Assembly: GCA_030824575.1 (NCBI GenBank)
Contig: JAVBXL010000062.1
Coordinates: 1-61,381, forward strand
Length of the DNA: 61,381 bases
Reading direction: 5' to 3'
Origin: a bacterium
Lineage (GTDB): Bacteria > Pseudomonadota > Alphaproteobacteria > Sphingomonadales > Sphingomonadaceae
Shown piece after piece: positions 44,366-53,499 of this stretch. The position numbers and the translations under genes were made by a program. The notes beneath the pieces are model-generated. The model saw only the letters and a program-made list of their open reading frames with translations, ran no database searches and was not told where the DNA came from. Within the stretch, counting starts at the first letter, position 1. The number at the start of each line of letters is the position of its first letter.

Positions 44366-45226
44366 ATGAACGACCAGCCCAAAATTCACGCCGCGCCCGT
44401 GGTACGGCCGCCATTCCCCGAACCGGGCGTGCCGCAGATTCGCAACATCAACTGGGCCGGCACCTGGGCGCTTTACGCCAAGGAAGTGCGGCGCTTCCTG
44501 AAAGTGCAACTCCAGACTGTCTGGGCACCGGCGATCACGACACTGATGTTCCTTGTGATCTTCATCGTCGCGCTGGGGGGCAGCGGGCGGACCGTGCTGC
44601 TGCGCGGTGAAGCCGTGGCTTTCGCCGACTTCATCGCGCCGGGCCTCATCATCATGGGCATGATCAACGCCTGCTTCGCCAACGCCAGCTTCGCGCTGAT
44701 GGTGGGCAAGGTACAGGGCACGCTGGTCGATTATCTGATGCCGCCGATCGCGGTGGGTGAATTGCTGTTCGCCCTGGTCGCTTCCTCGGTGACGCGCGCG
44801 ATGTTCGTCGGCTTCGCCCTATGGCTGGCCATGGCCTTGTGGCCCGGCGTCCATGTCACGCCCGCGCATCTGTGGGCGGTCGCCTGGTTCGGCCTTCTCG
44901 GCACCAGCTTCATCGCATTCCTGGGTGTGCTGACGTCGATCTGGGCGGAGAAATTCGATCATGGCGCGGCGATCACCAATTTCGTGATCGGGCCGCTGGC
45001 GCTGCTGTCGGGGACATTCTATTCGATTGATCGGCTGCCCCCCATTTTCCAGGCGATCAGCCACGCCAACCCGTTCTTCTACATCATTTCCGGCTTCCGT
45101 TACGGCTTCGTCGCGGCGGCCGACACCAATGTCGTGGTAGGTAGTAGCGTGCTACTGGGCCTGAACCTGATATTGGGCGGGCTGTGCTACACGCTGCTCA
45201 AGCGCGGCTGGAAGATCAAGGCCTGA
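44366..45226 (+). CDS. ABC-2 type transporter permease
   Basis: A 286-aa membrane protein: WALYAKEVRRFLKVQLQTVW at the N-terminus, the ABC-2 signature IAPGLIIMGMINACFANASF, and the final YIISGFRYGFVAAADTNV. Six spans. It matches the YadH/NodJ-like permeases that pair with a separate ATPase; no ATPase gene is adjacent, which is odd for this family. Start at 44366 (MNDQPK) follows a 116-bp gap from the divergent gcrA. Confidence 0.88.
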   Translation: MNDQPKIHAAPVVRPPFPEPGVPQIRNINWAGTWALYAKEVRRFLKVQLQTVWAPAITTLMFLVIFIVALGGSGRTVLLRGEAVAFADFIAPGLIIMGMINACFANASFALMVGKVQGTLVDYLMPPIAVGELLFALVASSVTRAMFVGFALWLAMALWPGVHVTPAHLWAVAWFGLLGTSFIAFLGVLTSIWAEKFDHGAAITNFVIGPLALLSGTFYSIDRLPPIFQAISHANPFFYIISGFRYGFVAAADTNVVVGSSVLLGLNLILGGLCYTLLKRGWKIKA

Positions 45227-45241
45227 TCCGCTGCCGCCGCT

Positions 45242-45382
45242 TCAGATGAAGGCGGCGAAGAGCGGAACGGTGATCCCCATTATGAACAGCGTGGCCGCTG
45301 CGATCAGCCAATGATGCGGGCGGGGCCAGCGATGCAGAGAAGGCGGGGCGTCGTCAGGACGCCCCGCTTCATCCTTATCCAC
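45242..45382 (-). CDS. 46-aa single-span membrane protein downstream of ugd
   Basis: Starts at GTG overlapping the last codons of ugd (the ugd TAA lies inside codons 2-3). It gives MDKDEAGRPDDAPPSLHRW, then PRPHH, and one hydrophobic helix WLIAAATLFIMGITVPLFAA ending FI. The polar acidic start plus a clean C-terminal span is a typical small membrane protein. It is translationally coupled to ugd. It resembles in layout the 43-aa protein behind otsA. No family is recognised. Confidence 0.6.
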   Translation of the reverse strand: MDKDEAGRPDDAPPSLHRWPRPHHWLIAAATLFIMGITVPLFAAFI

Positions 45383-46679
45383 CGACGCGAGAGAGGGCGA
45401 GGCCGGCGGCTTCGATCTCGCCTGCGGGATAGATGTTGCGCAGGTCGATCAGCGCCGTACCTGTCATTGCAGCCGCCAAGCGCTTCAAATCGAGGGCGCG
45501 GAAGATGTCCCATTCGGTGATCAGCACGACCGCATCGGCACCGTCGGCGGCCTCATAGGCGTCCTTGGCCATGACCACCTTGGGCATCATCGGCGCGGCG
45601 ATCTCCATGCCTTCAGGATCATAAGCGACGATCCTCGCGCCGGCGTCTTCCAGCGCCTGGACGATGGCCAGGCTGGGCGCGTCGCGCATGTCGTCGGTGT
45701 TGGGCTTGAAGGTCAGGCCCAGCAGCGCGACCGTCTTGCCGCGGGCATCGCCGCCCATCGCCTTGACGATCTTACGGCCCATCGCCCGCTTGCGCAGGTC
45801 GTTGACCTGCACCACCGTTTCGACGATGCGGATCGGAGCGTCATAATCCTGGCCGGTCTTGACCAGCGCCAGTGTGTCCTTGGGAAAGCAGGAGCCGCCA
45901 TAGCCTGGCCCTGCATGCAGGAACTTGGCTCCGATGCGATTGTCGAGGCCGATGCCGCGGGCCACGTCCTGCACCTCTGCGCCGACCGCTTCGCACAGGT
46001 CGGCCATCTCGTTGATGAAGGTGATCTTGGTCGCAAGGAATGCGTTGGCGGCATATTTGATCAGTTCGGCGGTGCGACGTCCGGTGAACATCAACGGCGC
46101 CTGGTTGAGGTTGAGCGGACGGTAGACCTGGCTCATCACCGCGATCGCGCGCTCGCTGCCGGTGGTCCCCACGACGACGCGGTCGGGCCGCTTGAAGTCG
46201 CCGATGGCCGCGCCTTCGCGCAGAAATTCGGGGTTGGACACGACCTGGATGTCGAGGTCGGGCTTCAATTCACGCGCGATCCGCTCAACTTCGTCGCCGG
46301 TGCCCACCGGCACGGTCGATTTGGTCACGATCACCGCAGGCGCATCGAGCGCTTCTACGACTTCCCTGACGGCCGCGTAGACATAGCTCAGGTCCGCATG
46401 ACCGTCGCCCCGGCGCGAGGGCGTGCCCACCGCAATGAAGATCGCGTCCGCGCCTTTGACTCCAGCGGCCAGGTCGGTGGTGAAGGTCAATCGACCCGAT
46501 GCGGCATTGTCGCCCACCAGCTTGTCCAGCCCTGGCTCGAAAATCGGCATCCGCCCGGACTCGATCGCCGCGATCTTGCCGGCATCCTTGTCCACGCACA
46601 CCACGTCATGACCGAAATCCGCAAAACAGGCCCCTGACACAAGTCCAACATAACCCGTGCCGATCATCGTGATTTTCAT
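45375..46679 (-). CDS. ugd: UDP-glucose 6-dehydrogenase
   Basis: A 434-aa enzyme: MKITMIGTGYVGLVSGACFA (NAD site), VGTPSRRGDGHADLSYV, STVPVGTGDEV, EFLREGAAIGDF, the catalytic Cys in GYGGSCFPKDTLAL, and LLGLTFKPNTDDMRDAP. It oxidises UDP-glucose to UDP-glucuronate, a precursor for acidic exopolysaccharide. Full length. The tiny membrane-protein gene at 45242 begins within its end. Confidence 0.95.
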   Translation of the reverse strand: MKITMIGTGYVGLVSGACFADFGHDVVCVDKDAGKIAAIESGRMPIFEPGLDKLVGDNAASGRLTFTTDLAAGVKGADAIFIAVGTPSRRGDGHADLSYVYAAVREVVEALDAPAVIVTKSTVPVGTGDEVERIARELKPDLDIQVVSNPEFLREGAAIGDFKRPDRVVVGTTGSERAIAVMSQVYRPLNLNQAPLMFTGRRTAELIKYAANAFLATKITFINEMADLCEAVGAEVQDVARGIGLDNRIGAKFLHAGPGYGGSCFPKDTLALVKTGQDYDAPIRIVETVVQVNDLRKRAMGRKIVKAMGGDARGKTVALLGLTFKPNTDDMRDAPSLAIVQALEDAGARIVAYDPEGMEIAAPMMPKVVMAKDAYEAADGADAVVLITEWDIFRALDLKRLAAAMTGTALIDLRNIYPAGEIEAAGLALSRVGG

Positions 46680-46845
46680 GGACTATTCAGCTCCGAAGGC
46701 GTGGTGACTAACAGCGGCTGTATCATCGTCCGCATATATTTCAATTCGCTGCATTGCAGCGGTGAATTTGTCATGGCGTTCAGCCGCTGGTTACCAATTT
46801 CTGCGACAAGCTGAAGGGCCGGTAGCGGCAGGCAAAGGAGCAAAT

Positions 46846-47973
46846 GTGAAAGTAGCGCTGGTGTTCGGGACGCGGCCCGAAGCGATCAAGATGTTCCCCG
46901 TCATCCATGCGTTGCGCGCGCAGCCGGGGGTGGAAACGCGCGTCATCGTGACCGCGCAGCATCGCGGCTTGCTGGACCAGGTGCTGGACATTGCCGGGAT
47001 CGTACCGGACATCGACCTGGACGTGATGGTCCCCAACCAGACGCTGGACGGGCTGACGGCCAAGCTGATCGTCGAACTGGGCAAGGCGTTTGACGCGGAA
47101 AAGCCCGACCGCATCGTCGTCCATGGCGATACGCTGACCACCATGGTCGCCAGTTTGGCCGCTTATTATCGCAAAATCCCGGTCGCCCATGTCGAGGCTG
47201 GCCTGCGCAGCGGCGATATCCATCATCCATGGCCAGAGGAAGTGAACCGCCGCGTCGTCGCCTGCATTGCCGACATGAATTTCGCGCCCACCCAGGCGGC
47301 GGCCAATGCGCTGCTGCGCGAAAGCCGGGACGCAGCCAGCATCCACATCACCGGCAACACGGTGATCGACGCGCTGCTTGCCACCCGCGATCGGCTGATG
47401 GCGGAGCCGGCGCTGGCCAGCGGCCTGGATGATCTGGCCGCGCGCTTTGCCGACAAGCGAATCGTGGCCGTCACCAGCCATAGGCGCGAAAATTTCGGCG
47501 GCGGGATGGAGGCGATCGCGCAGTCGATCGCCGATATCGCGGCGCGCCCGGATGTGGCGGTGATCTTCCCCGTCCACCCCAATCCCAATGTCCGTCCGGT
47601 AATGGATGCCGTGCTCGGCGAGCTGCCCAATGTCGCGATGATCGAGCCGCTCGACTATCCCCATTTCGTCCGCCTGCTCGACATGTGCCATCTGGTGCTG
47701 ACCGACAGCGGCGGCGTGCAGGAGGAAGCGCCCTCGCTCGGTAAGCCGGTGCTGGTGATGCGTGAGACGACGGAGCGGCCCGAAGGTGTCGAGGCGGGTA
47801 CGGCCCGGCTGGTCGGCGCCGACCGCAACCGCATCGTGCGCGAAGTGCTGGCGCTGTTGGACGATGAGGACGCCTATCAGGCGATGGCGCGCGCGCATAA
47901 TCCGTTTGGCGACGGTCGGGCGGCGGCGCGAATCGCTGCGGTGATCGGCGCAAGCACGGCCCTGCCGGAATAA
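46846..47973 (+). CDS. wecB: UDP-N-acetylglucosamine 2-epimerase
   Basis: A 375-aa non-hydrolysing epimerase: KVALVFGTRPEAIKMFPVI, VHGDTLTTMVASLAAYY, VEAGLRSGD, VTSHRRENFGG, and LTDSGGVQEEAPSLGKPVL. It makes UDP-ManNAc. The start is GTG at 46846 with AAAGGAG 5 nt upstream; it places the family N-terminus exactly. wecC follows after one small gene. Confidence 0.95.
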   Translation: MKVALVFGTRPEAIKMFPVIHALRAQPGVETRVIVTAQHRGLLDQVLDIAGIVPDIDLDVMVPNQTLDGLTAKLIVELGKAFDAEKPDRIVVHGDTLTTMVASLAAYYRKIPVAHVEAGLRSGDIHHPWPEEVNRRVVACIADMNFAPTQAAANALLRESRDAASIHITGNTVIDALLATRDRLMAEPALASGLDDLAARFADKRIVAVTSHRRENFGGGMEAIAQSIADIAARPDVAVIFPVHPNPNVRPVMDAVLGELPNVAMIEPLDYPHFVRLLDMCHLVLTDSGGVQEEAPSLGKPVLVMRETTERPEGVEAGTARLVGADRNRIVREVLALLDDEDAYQAMARAHNPFGDGRAAARIAAVIGASTALPE

Positions 47974-48095
47974 AAGCGGCGACGCTGCGGGCGCTATCTG
48001 CTAGGCGACGTCATCGCCGCGAAACCTGCCCGCAAGCATTCGCCACGACCGAGAGACAGATCGCGCTCCCGCTTGCCATGCAAGGAGCCTGTCTC

Positions 48096-48152
48096 ATGAC
48101 CCTGTCGATTCGCGCCAACCCGATTCCGTGCCTGACGAGGCCGTCCGCATGA
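48096..48152 (+). CDS. 18-aa leader-type ORF coupled to the 48149 gene
   Basis: MTLSIRANPIPCLTRPSA with an excellent ribosome site (AAGGAG, 8 nt before the ATG). Its TGA overlaps the ATG of the next gene (ATGA). The downstream gene has only a weak GAGG of its own, so translation of the short frame probably feeds it. It could be a leader peptide or simply an upstream coupling frame. Confidence 0.45.
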   Translation: MTLSIRANPIPCLTRPSA

Positions 48153-48385
48153 GCCGCGCCATCAATCTGAATGCGCCGCTGGACGATGTGACCGCCCTGT
48201 GCGCCCGCCACGCCATCGCCATTTCGACCATCGAACCACTGACGTCGGGCGGCACCCGCGTCGTGTTGCTCAATCCCGATGGTGCCGATCGCATCCGCAC
48301 ATTGATGAAGACCAAGATCATCACCACGCCGGTCGTTCGCTCGCCCATGCATATGGCCCGCCAGCCTTTGCCGCGCTATCGCTAG
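48149..48385 (+). CDS. Small conserved hypothetical protein
   Basis: A 78-aa protein: MSRAINLNAPLDDVTALCAR, AISTIEPLTSGGTRVVLLNP, then a basic end, KTKIITTPVVRSPMHMARQP. The helix-strand-strand content with a basic tail is compatible with a small regulatory protein, but no family is recognised. It sits between wecB and wecC in the same direction. A GTG 21 nt upstream in the same frame is an alternative start. Confidence 0.6.
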   Translation: MSRAINLNAPLDDVTALCARHAIAISTIEPLTSGGTRVVLLNPDGADRIRTLMKTKIITTPVVRSPMHMARQPLPRYR

Positions 48386-48479
48386 GGGTTAGACCGAGGC
48401 GGGCGGAGCGTTACCGAAATCTTCAGCATTTCCGGGCACAAAAGCAGGCAAATTCACCGTTTGAAGGATTGTCCGCCTC

Positions 48480-49775
48480 ATGCCCGTCGACGCAAAGCAG
48501 AAGGTTTCCGTCATTGGCCTTGGCTATATCGGCCTGCCGACCGCCGCGCTGATCGCGCGTGGCGGCGCGCAGGTAGTGGGCGTCGACGTCAGCGCCCATG
48601 TGGTCGAAACGGTCAATAGCGGCCGCGTCCATATCGAGGAAGTCGATCTGGATGGCCTGGTGCAGGGCGTGGTTGCCCGCGGCAACCTGCGCGCCAGTCT
48701 GGAGGTCGAGGAAAGCGACGTCTTCATTATCGCCGTGCCGACCCCGGTATCGGAAGATCGCGCGCCCGATATCTCTTATGTCCTCAAAGCCGCACGCACC
48801 ATCGCCCCGGTGCTCAAGGCTGGCGATACGGTGATCCTCGAATCCACGTCTCCGGTCGGCACGACCGAAGCAATGCGCGACGTCATCGGGACCATCCGTC
48901 CCGACCTGAAAATGCCGGGTCAGGGGACGCAGGGCGACATCGCCATCGCCTATTGCCCGGAGCGGGTGCTGCCAGGCCGAATCCTGGTCGAACTGATCGA
49001 CAATGATCGTTGCATCGGCGGCATCACGCCCCGTTGCGCGCGCAAGGCGCTGGGCTTCTACCGCCAGTTCGTGCGCGGCGCCTGCATCACCACGACCGCC
49101 CGCGCGGCCGAAATGGTCAAGTTGGTCGAAAACAGCTTCCGCGACGTCAACATCGCCTTCGCCAACGAATTGTCGGTGATCGCGGAGAATATGGACATCG
49201 ACGTGTGGGAGGTCATCCGCCTCGCCAACCGCCATCCGCGTGTCAACATCCTGTCGCCCGGCCCGGGCGTCGGCGGGCATTGCATCGCCGTCGATCCCTG
49301 GTTCATCGTCCATGGCGACCCGGAAAATGCGCGCATCATTCGCACCGCGCGCGAAGTGAATGATGGCAAGACCGACTATGTCGTCGCCAAGGCGTCGGAC
49401 ATGATCGATGCCTTTGCTGGCGAAGACGTCGCCTGCCTCGGCCTCGCCTTCAAGGCCAATATCGACGATTTCCGCGAAAGCCCCGCGGTGAAGGTCGCCG
49501 CGCGACTGGCGCGTCGTTACGGCCGCCGCATCAAGCTGGTCGAACCCTATGCCCAGGCATTGCCCATGGAATTCGCCGGAACGGGGGCCGAACTGATCGA
49601 TCTCGATACGGCACTGGAACAATGTGGCGTTTTCGTCATTCTAGTCGATCATGACATGTTCAAATCTGTCCCCGTCGATGAACGCGCCGGCAAGGCTGTG
49701 TATGACACGAGGGGAATCTGGCCCGATCAGCCGCGCCGCCTGGCGCAGCCTGCGCCCGGCCGCCTCGCCGTCTGA
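48480..49775 (+). CDS. wecC: UDP-N-acetyl-D-mannosamine dehydrogenase
   Basis: A 431-aa nucleotide-sugar dehydrogenase: KVSVIGLGYIGLPTAALIA, AVPTPVSEDRAPDISYV, ESTSPVGTTEAMRDV, AYCPERVLPGRIL, KLVENSFRDVNIAFANE, the catalytic Cys in GPGVGGHCIAVDPWF, and LGLAFKANIDDFRESPA. WecC oxidises UDP-ManNAc to UDP-ManNAcA, so wecB and wecC together supply this acidic sugar. Confidence 0.95.
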   Translation: MPVDAKQKVSVIGLGYIGLPTAALIARGGAQVVGVDVSAHVVETVNSGRVHIEEVDLDGLVQGVVARGNLRASLEVEESDVFIIAVPTPVSEDRAPDISYVLKAARTIAPVLKAGDTVILESTSPVGTTEAMRDVIGTIRPDLKMPGQGTQGDIAIAYCPERVLPGRILVELIDNDRCIGGITPRCARKALGFYRQFVRGACITTTARAAEMVKLVENSFRDVNIAFANELSVIAENMDIDVWEVIRLANRHPRVNILSPGPGVGGHCIAVDPWFIVHGDPENARIIRTAREVNDGKTDYVVAKASDMIDAFAGEDVACLGLAFKANIDDFRESPAVKVAARLARRYGRRIKLVEPYAQALPMEFAGTGAELIDLDTALEQCGVFVILVDHDMFKSVPVDERAGKAVYDTRGIWPDQPRRLAQPAPGRLAV

Positions 49776-49833
49776 CGGCCATAGGGTCGGTTCGGCCCGT
49801 CCCGTCCGTGGTTGCCATCACCGTGCCGCGCCG

Positions 49834-49859
49834 TTAACCCCCGGCCTCATCTGGGTTAA
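49834..49859. promoter_or_regulatory. TTAACCC / GGGTTAA inverted repeat before the export operon
   Basis: Perfect 7-bp arms separated by 12 nt, about 20 bp before the export lipoprotein start. TTAACC is the CtrA half-site, but the spacing is not that of a CtrA box, so the binding factor is open. Confidence 0.35.
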
Positions 49860-49877
49860 GACGGGGCGGGAGCGCGG

Positions 49878-50585
49878 ATGAAGCGCGGAAACAGCATCAA
49901 CCGATCGATTGCGGCGCTGGCCGCCTGCGGGCTGCTGGGCGCGTGTGCAACCGTGGAGGATGCGCCGCGGGGCGAGGCTGCCTATGCGGCGATCCCGCCA
50001 CCGCCCGCGATCGGGATGGATTATCGCATCGCGCCTGACGACGTGCTGCGCATACAGGTCTATCACGAACCCGGCCTGTCATTAGAAGATGCGCAGGTCA
50101 CGGCCGCCGGCATGATCCGCATGCCGCTGGTGGGCGACGTGTCGGTCGCGGGTTTGACCGCCAGCGAAGCGGGCGACGTCATCGCCGGGCGACTGGGCGA
50201 ACGCTATCTGGTGTCGCCGCAGGTCACCTTGTTCGTCAAGAAGGCGGTGGGCCGCCGCGTCACGCTGGACGGAGAAGTGCGCGAACCCGGCCTCTATCCG
50301 GTCGAAGGAAGGCTGACCCTGTTGCAGGCCGTTGCCCTGGCAAAGGGGCCGACCCGGCTTGCCGGCCTCAATCAAGTGGTAGTCATACGCCAATTGGACG
50401 GCCAGCGGCAGGCCGCTTTGTTCGATCTGGCCGCCATTCGCAAGGGGCGCGCGCCTGATCCTGAAATCCTGCCGGGCGACATGGTGATCGTCGGCCTGTC
50501 GCGCGCCAAGGCGATCGTGGGCGGCGCGCTGCTGGCCTTGCCTGCGCTCGCCACCGGCTTCATCGCGCTGGACGGAAATCACTAA
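49878..50585 (+). CDS. Polysaccharide export outer-membrane lipoprotein (Wza/GumB type)
   Basis: A 235-aa protein with a lipoprotein signal (SIAALAACGLLGAC; lipobox LGAC). The Poly_export domain is MDYRIAPDDVLRIQVYHEPG followed by RMPLVGDVSVAGLTASEAGD and VTLFVKKAVGRRVTLDGEV (SLBB-like). The C-terminus has a hydrophobic segment. It forms the outer-membrane exit for polysaccharide. TAATG links it directly to the following co-polymerase gene. Confidence 0.92.
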   Translation: MKRGNSINRSIAALAACGLLGACATVEDAPRGEAAYAAIPPPPAIGMDYRIAPDDVLRIQVYHEPGLSLEDAQVTAAGMIRMPLVGDVSVAGLTASEAGDVIAGRLGERYLVSPQVTLFVKKAVGRRVTLDGEVREPGLYPVEGRLTLLQAVALAKGPTRLAGLNQVVVIRQLDGQRQAALFDLAAIRKGRAPDPEILPGDMVIVGLSRAKAIVGGALLALPALATGFIALDGNH

Positions 50586-52702
50586 TGGGTCTTCCTGCTT
50601 TTCCGATGCGTGATGACACCGACAGCAGCGGCGAAGGGGTCAGCGCCCGCCTGTCCGCCGCCGCCGCGCGCGGCTGGCTGGTGCTGCGTCGCCACCGCGT
50701 CATCTTGTTCGTCACCATGGCGCTCTGCCTGCTAGCCGGCGCGCTCTTCATCCTGACCTCTACGCCCGATTATCGCGCCACCGCCTCGGTGGAGGTAGAG
50801 GATGTCCCCGCCGGCGCGGCCGGTTCTGCCGCTGCCCAGCGCGCGGGCTCGGCCAACGACACCGAAACGCTGATGCAGACTGAATTGGAGGTTTTGCGCA
50901 GCCGGGCGCTGGCGGAGGATGTTGCGCGCGATCTGTCGCTGGTCGGCACGCCGACTTTCTTCACCGGCATGGACGAAGTCCGCCCGCCAGAGGGCGTCGG
51001 CACATTGTCGCAGCGCCAGGTGGAGCAGGACATGGTCGTGCGGCTGCTGCGCGACAATCTGGAGGTCGAACTGCCCGGCAAGTCGCGTGTGCTGCGCATC
51101 AGCTTCGTCAGCGCCGATCCGGTACTCTCTGCGCGCGTGGCCAACAGCTATGCCGACAGCCTGATCCGCGCCGATTTGAAGCGCGGCTTCGAATCCGGGG
51201 TACAGGCGCGCCGCTTCCTGCTGGGCGAACTGGACGGCGCGCGCAACGATCTGGCGCGGGCCGAGCGGGACATGGCTGTCTATGCCGCGCGCACCGGCAC
51301 GCCGGCCCAGCCGGGTGAAGAGAGCAAGCCCATCAAGCCGGCCGCCCCCGATGGATCGGTGGCGACACGATTGACGCAACTCAACGTCTTCCGCGCGCAG
51401 GCCGCGGCCGATCGTATCGCGGCCCAGAAACGCTGGGAAAGCGCGCGGCGCGCCAATGCCGACACGCTGCCCGAAGTGCTGGGCAACGGCGCGATGCAGC
51501 AAATCATGGCCGACCGGGCGCAGGCCCGCGCAGCCGTTGCCGAAGAACGGCAGTTCCGCAAGGACGCCCATCCAGAAATGCGCGAAGCGCGGGCCAGGCT
51601 GGCGGCGCTGGACGAACAGGCCGACTCCATGGCCAACACCATTCGCGCGTCGCTGCGCGAGCAATATATCGTTGCGGTGCGCGGCGAGGAGCAGATCGCC
51701 AAGGAAATCGCGCAGCTCGAACAACAGGCGCAGGTGGAGCAAGGCCGCGATGTCCAGATGGGCATCATGGAACGCTCGGTCGATACCTACAGGATGCTGC
51801 ACGACAGCCTGCTCCAGCGCTATCGCGACATGGCATCGCAGGCGGGCTTCCAGGCTGGTCGCATCCAGCCGCTCGATCGTGCGGCAGTGCCAGCGCGGCC
51901 CTTTTCGCCGCGGATCGGCGTAATCCTGTTGCTGGCGTCGCTCGGCGGGCTGGCGCTGGGTCTGCTGCTGGTGGCGGCGCGGCATATGTTCGACGACGCC
52001 GTGACCTCCGCCGATACGCTGGCGGAACGGGTCGGACTGCCTTTGCTCGGCGCGGTGCCGGTTACTGGCGACAATCCCCAGCCGCCCGAAATCTTCACGC
52101 CAATCGCCGCGTCGCTATTGCTGGCTTCGGCGGACGGCCTGCCAAAATCTATCCTGGTCACCAGCGCGCAAGAAGGGGAGGGCAAGTCGCTCACCCTGCA
52201 CGCGCTGGCGCTGGCGCTGGCGGGTTTGGGCAAGTCGGTGCTGGTGGTCGATGGCGACATGCGTCGGCCGGTGCAGCACCGCCTGTTCCGCCTGTCGCCC
52301 ACGCGCGGCATCAGCGAAGTTCTGACCGGTCAGGCTACGGCGCAGGATGTGATCGTGGACACCGGCGTTACCGGCGTGGCGCTGCTGCCCTGCGGCACGC
52401 TGCCGCCCAATCCGTCGGAACTGCTGTCGACCCCGGCGCTGGACGGGCTGCTCGCTGGCGTGCGCGACCGCTACGATACGGTGCTGATCGATGCGCCCCC
52501 GATCCTGGGGATCGCCGATGCGCCCCTGCTGGCGGCCAAGGCGCAAGCCAGCCTGCTGGTGGTCGAATGGGGGCGCAACCATCATGGCGGCCTGCGCGCG
52601 GCGGTCGAACGCTTGCGGCGCAGCGGCGGCGCGATCGTCGGCGCCATCCTGACCAAGCAGCAGGGCCGTGCGATGGACTACGACTATCACCGCGGCGGGT
52701 GA
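50585..52702 (+). CDS. Polysaccharide co-polymerase / BY-type tyrosine kinase (Wzc/GumC type)
   Basis: A 705-aa inner-membrane protein. The Wzz domain begins after the first span (ILFVTMALCLLAGALFILTS, about 40-60), followed by a long periplasmic coiled coil (180-420) and a second span near 442-462. The cytosolic CpsD-type kinase has Walker A SAQEGEGKSLTLH near 528, Walker A' VVDGDMRRP near 556 and Walker B VLIDAPP near 635. The C-terminus has only two tyrosines (MDYDYHRGG) where Wzc carries a cluster, so autophosphorylation regulation may be minimal. It sets chain length and drives export with the preceding lipoprotein. Confidence 0.93.
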   Translation: MGLPAFPMRDDTDSSGEGVSARLSAAAARGWLVLRRHRVILFVTMALCLLAGALFILTSTPDYRATASVEVEDVPAGAAGSAAAQRAGSANDTETLMQTELEVLRSRALAEDVARDLSLVGTPTFFTGMDEVRPPEGVGTLSQRQVEQDMVVRLLRDNLEVELPGKSRVLRISFVSADPVLSARVANSYADSLIRADLKRGFESGVQARRFLLGELDGARNDLARAERDMAVYAARTGTPAQPGEESKPIKPAAPDGSVATRLTQLNVFRAQAAADRIAAQKRWESARRANADTLPEVLGNGAMQQIMADRAQARAAVAEERQFRKDAHPEMREARARLAALDEQADSMANTIRASLREQYIVAVRGEEQIAKEIAQLEQQAQVEQGRDVQMGIMERSVDTYRMLHDSLLQRYRDMASQAGFQAGRIQPLDRAAVPARPFSPRIGVILLLASLGGLALGLLLVAARHMFDDAVTSADTLAERVGLPLLGAVPVTGDNPQPPEIFTPIAASLLLASADGLPKSILVTSAQEGEGKSLTLHALALALAGLGKSVLVVDGDMRRPVQHRLFRLSPTRGISEVLTGQATAQDVIVDTGVTGVALLPCGTLPPNPSELLSTPALDGLLAGVRDRYDTVLIDAPPILGIADAPLLAAKAQASLLVVEWGRNHHGGLRAAVERLRRSGGAIVGAILTKQQGRAMDYDYHRGG

Positions 52703-52762
52703 TAACCATCTTGCATGTCCGTTCGGCCTGAGCCTGTAGAATGCCTTTTCTGCCTCAGAACG

Positions 52763-52797
52763 AAAACAGCGCCATTCCATAGGAAGGCGCTGTTTTT
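52763..52797. terminator. Bidirectional terminator between kinase gene and purQ
   Basis: AAAACAGCGCC and GGCGCTGTTTTT form the stem around an 11-nt loop. It ends the export operon on the plus strand and purQ on the minus strand. Confidence 0.9.
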
Positions 52798-52821
52798 ACG
52801 TCACGATCGGGATGGGACGGC

Positions 52822-53496
52822 TTATGCCCGCGCCATTAGCCCTTCGACCAAGCCTTGAAACAGGCGCTTGCCGTCGGTCGCGCCATGGGCCGGCTCGATT
52901 ACGCGCTCTGGATGCGGCATCATACCCAGCACATTGCCTGCATCGTTCAGGATGCCGGCAATGTTGCGCGCCGACCCGTTGACGCTTTCCGCATAGCGCA
53001 GCGCCACGCGACCCTCCCCTTCCAACCGGTCGAGCGTCGCATCGTCGGCGAAATAATTGCCGTCATGATGCGCCACCGGATAGCGGATAGCCTCGCCCGC
53101 TGCATAGCGGCTGGTGAAAGCGCTTTGGGCGTTCTCGACCGTCAGGGCGACGTCGCGGCACACGAACTGGCCGCCGGCATTGCGCAGCAGCGCGCCGGGC
53201 AGCAGGCCGCTTTCGGTCAGCACCTGGAAACCGTTGCAGATGCCCAGTACGAACGCGCCGCGTTCGGCGGCCTTAGCCACCGCCTGCATCACCGGCGAAC
53301 GGGCGGCCATCGCGCCGGACCGCAGATAATCGCCGTAGGAAAAACCGCCCGGCACGCCGATCAGGTCGATGTCGTCGGGCAGGTCCGTGTCACGATGCCA
53401 CACCATGGCGGGCTTCTGACCGGTCGCAGCCTCGAACGCCACCGCCAGGTCGCGGTCGCAATTGCTGCCCGGAAAGACGATGACGGCGCTCTTCAT
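52822..53496 (-). CDS. purQ: Phosphoribosylformylglycinamidine synthase subunit PurQ
   Basis: A 224-aa class I glutamine amidotransferase: [29 protein letters not shown], the nucleophile Cys87 in [10 protein letters not shown], and the His/Glu end [14 protein letters not shown]. It feeds ammonia to PurL with PurS in purine synthesis. It lies 3 bp after purS. Confidence 0.96.
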   Translation of the reverse strand: MKSAVIVFPGSNCDRDLAVAFEAATGQKPAMVWHRDTDLPDDIDLIGVPGGFSYGDYLRSGAMAARSPVMQAVAKAAERGAFVLGICNGFQVLTESGLLPGALLRNAGGQFVCRDVALTVENAQSAFTSRYAAGEAIRYPVAHHDGNYFADDATLDRLEGEGRVALRYAESVNGSARNIAGILNDAGNVLGMMPHPERVIEPAHGATDGKRLFQGLVEGLMARA

Positions 53497-53499
53497 GGC

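Noticed and set aside
49834..49859. CtrA box before the export lipoprotein gene
   Set aside because: The TTAACC half-sites are inverted and 12 nt apart instead of the direct TTAA-N7-TTAA arrangement, so CtrA binding is not supported; kept only as an unexplained inverted repeat.
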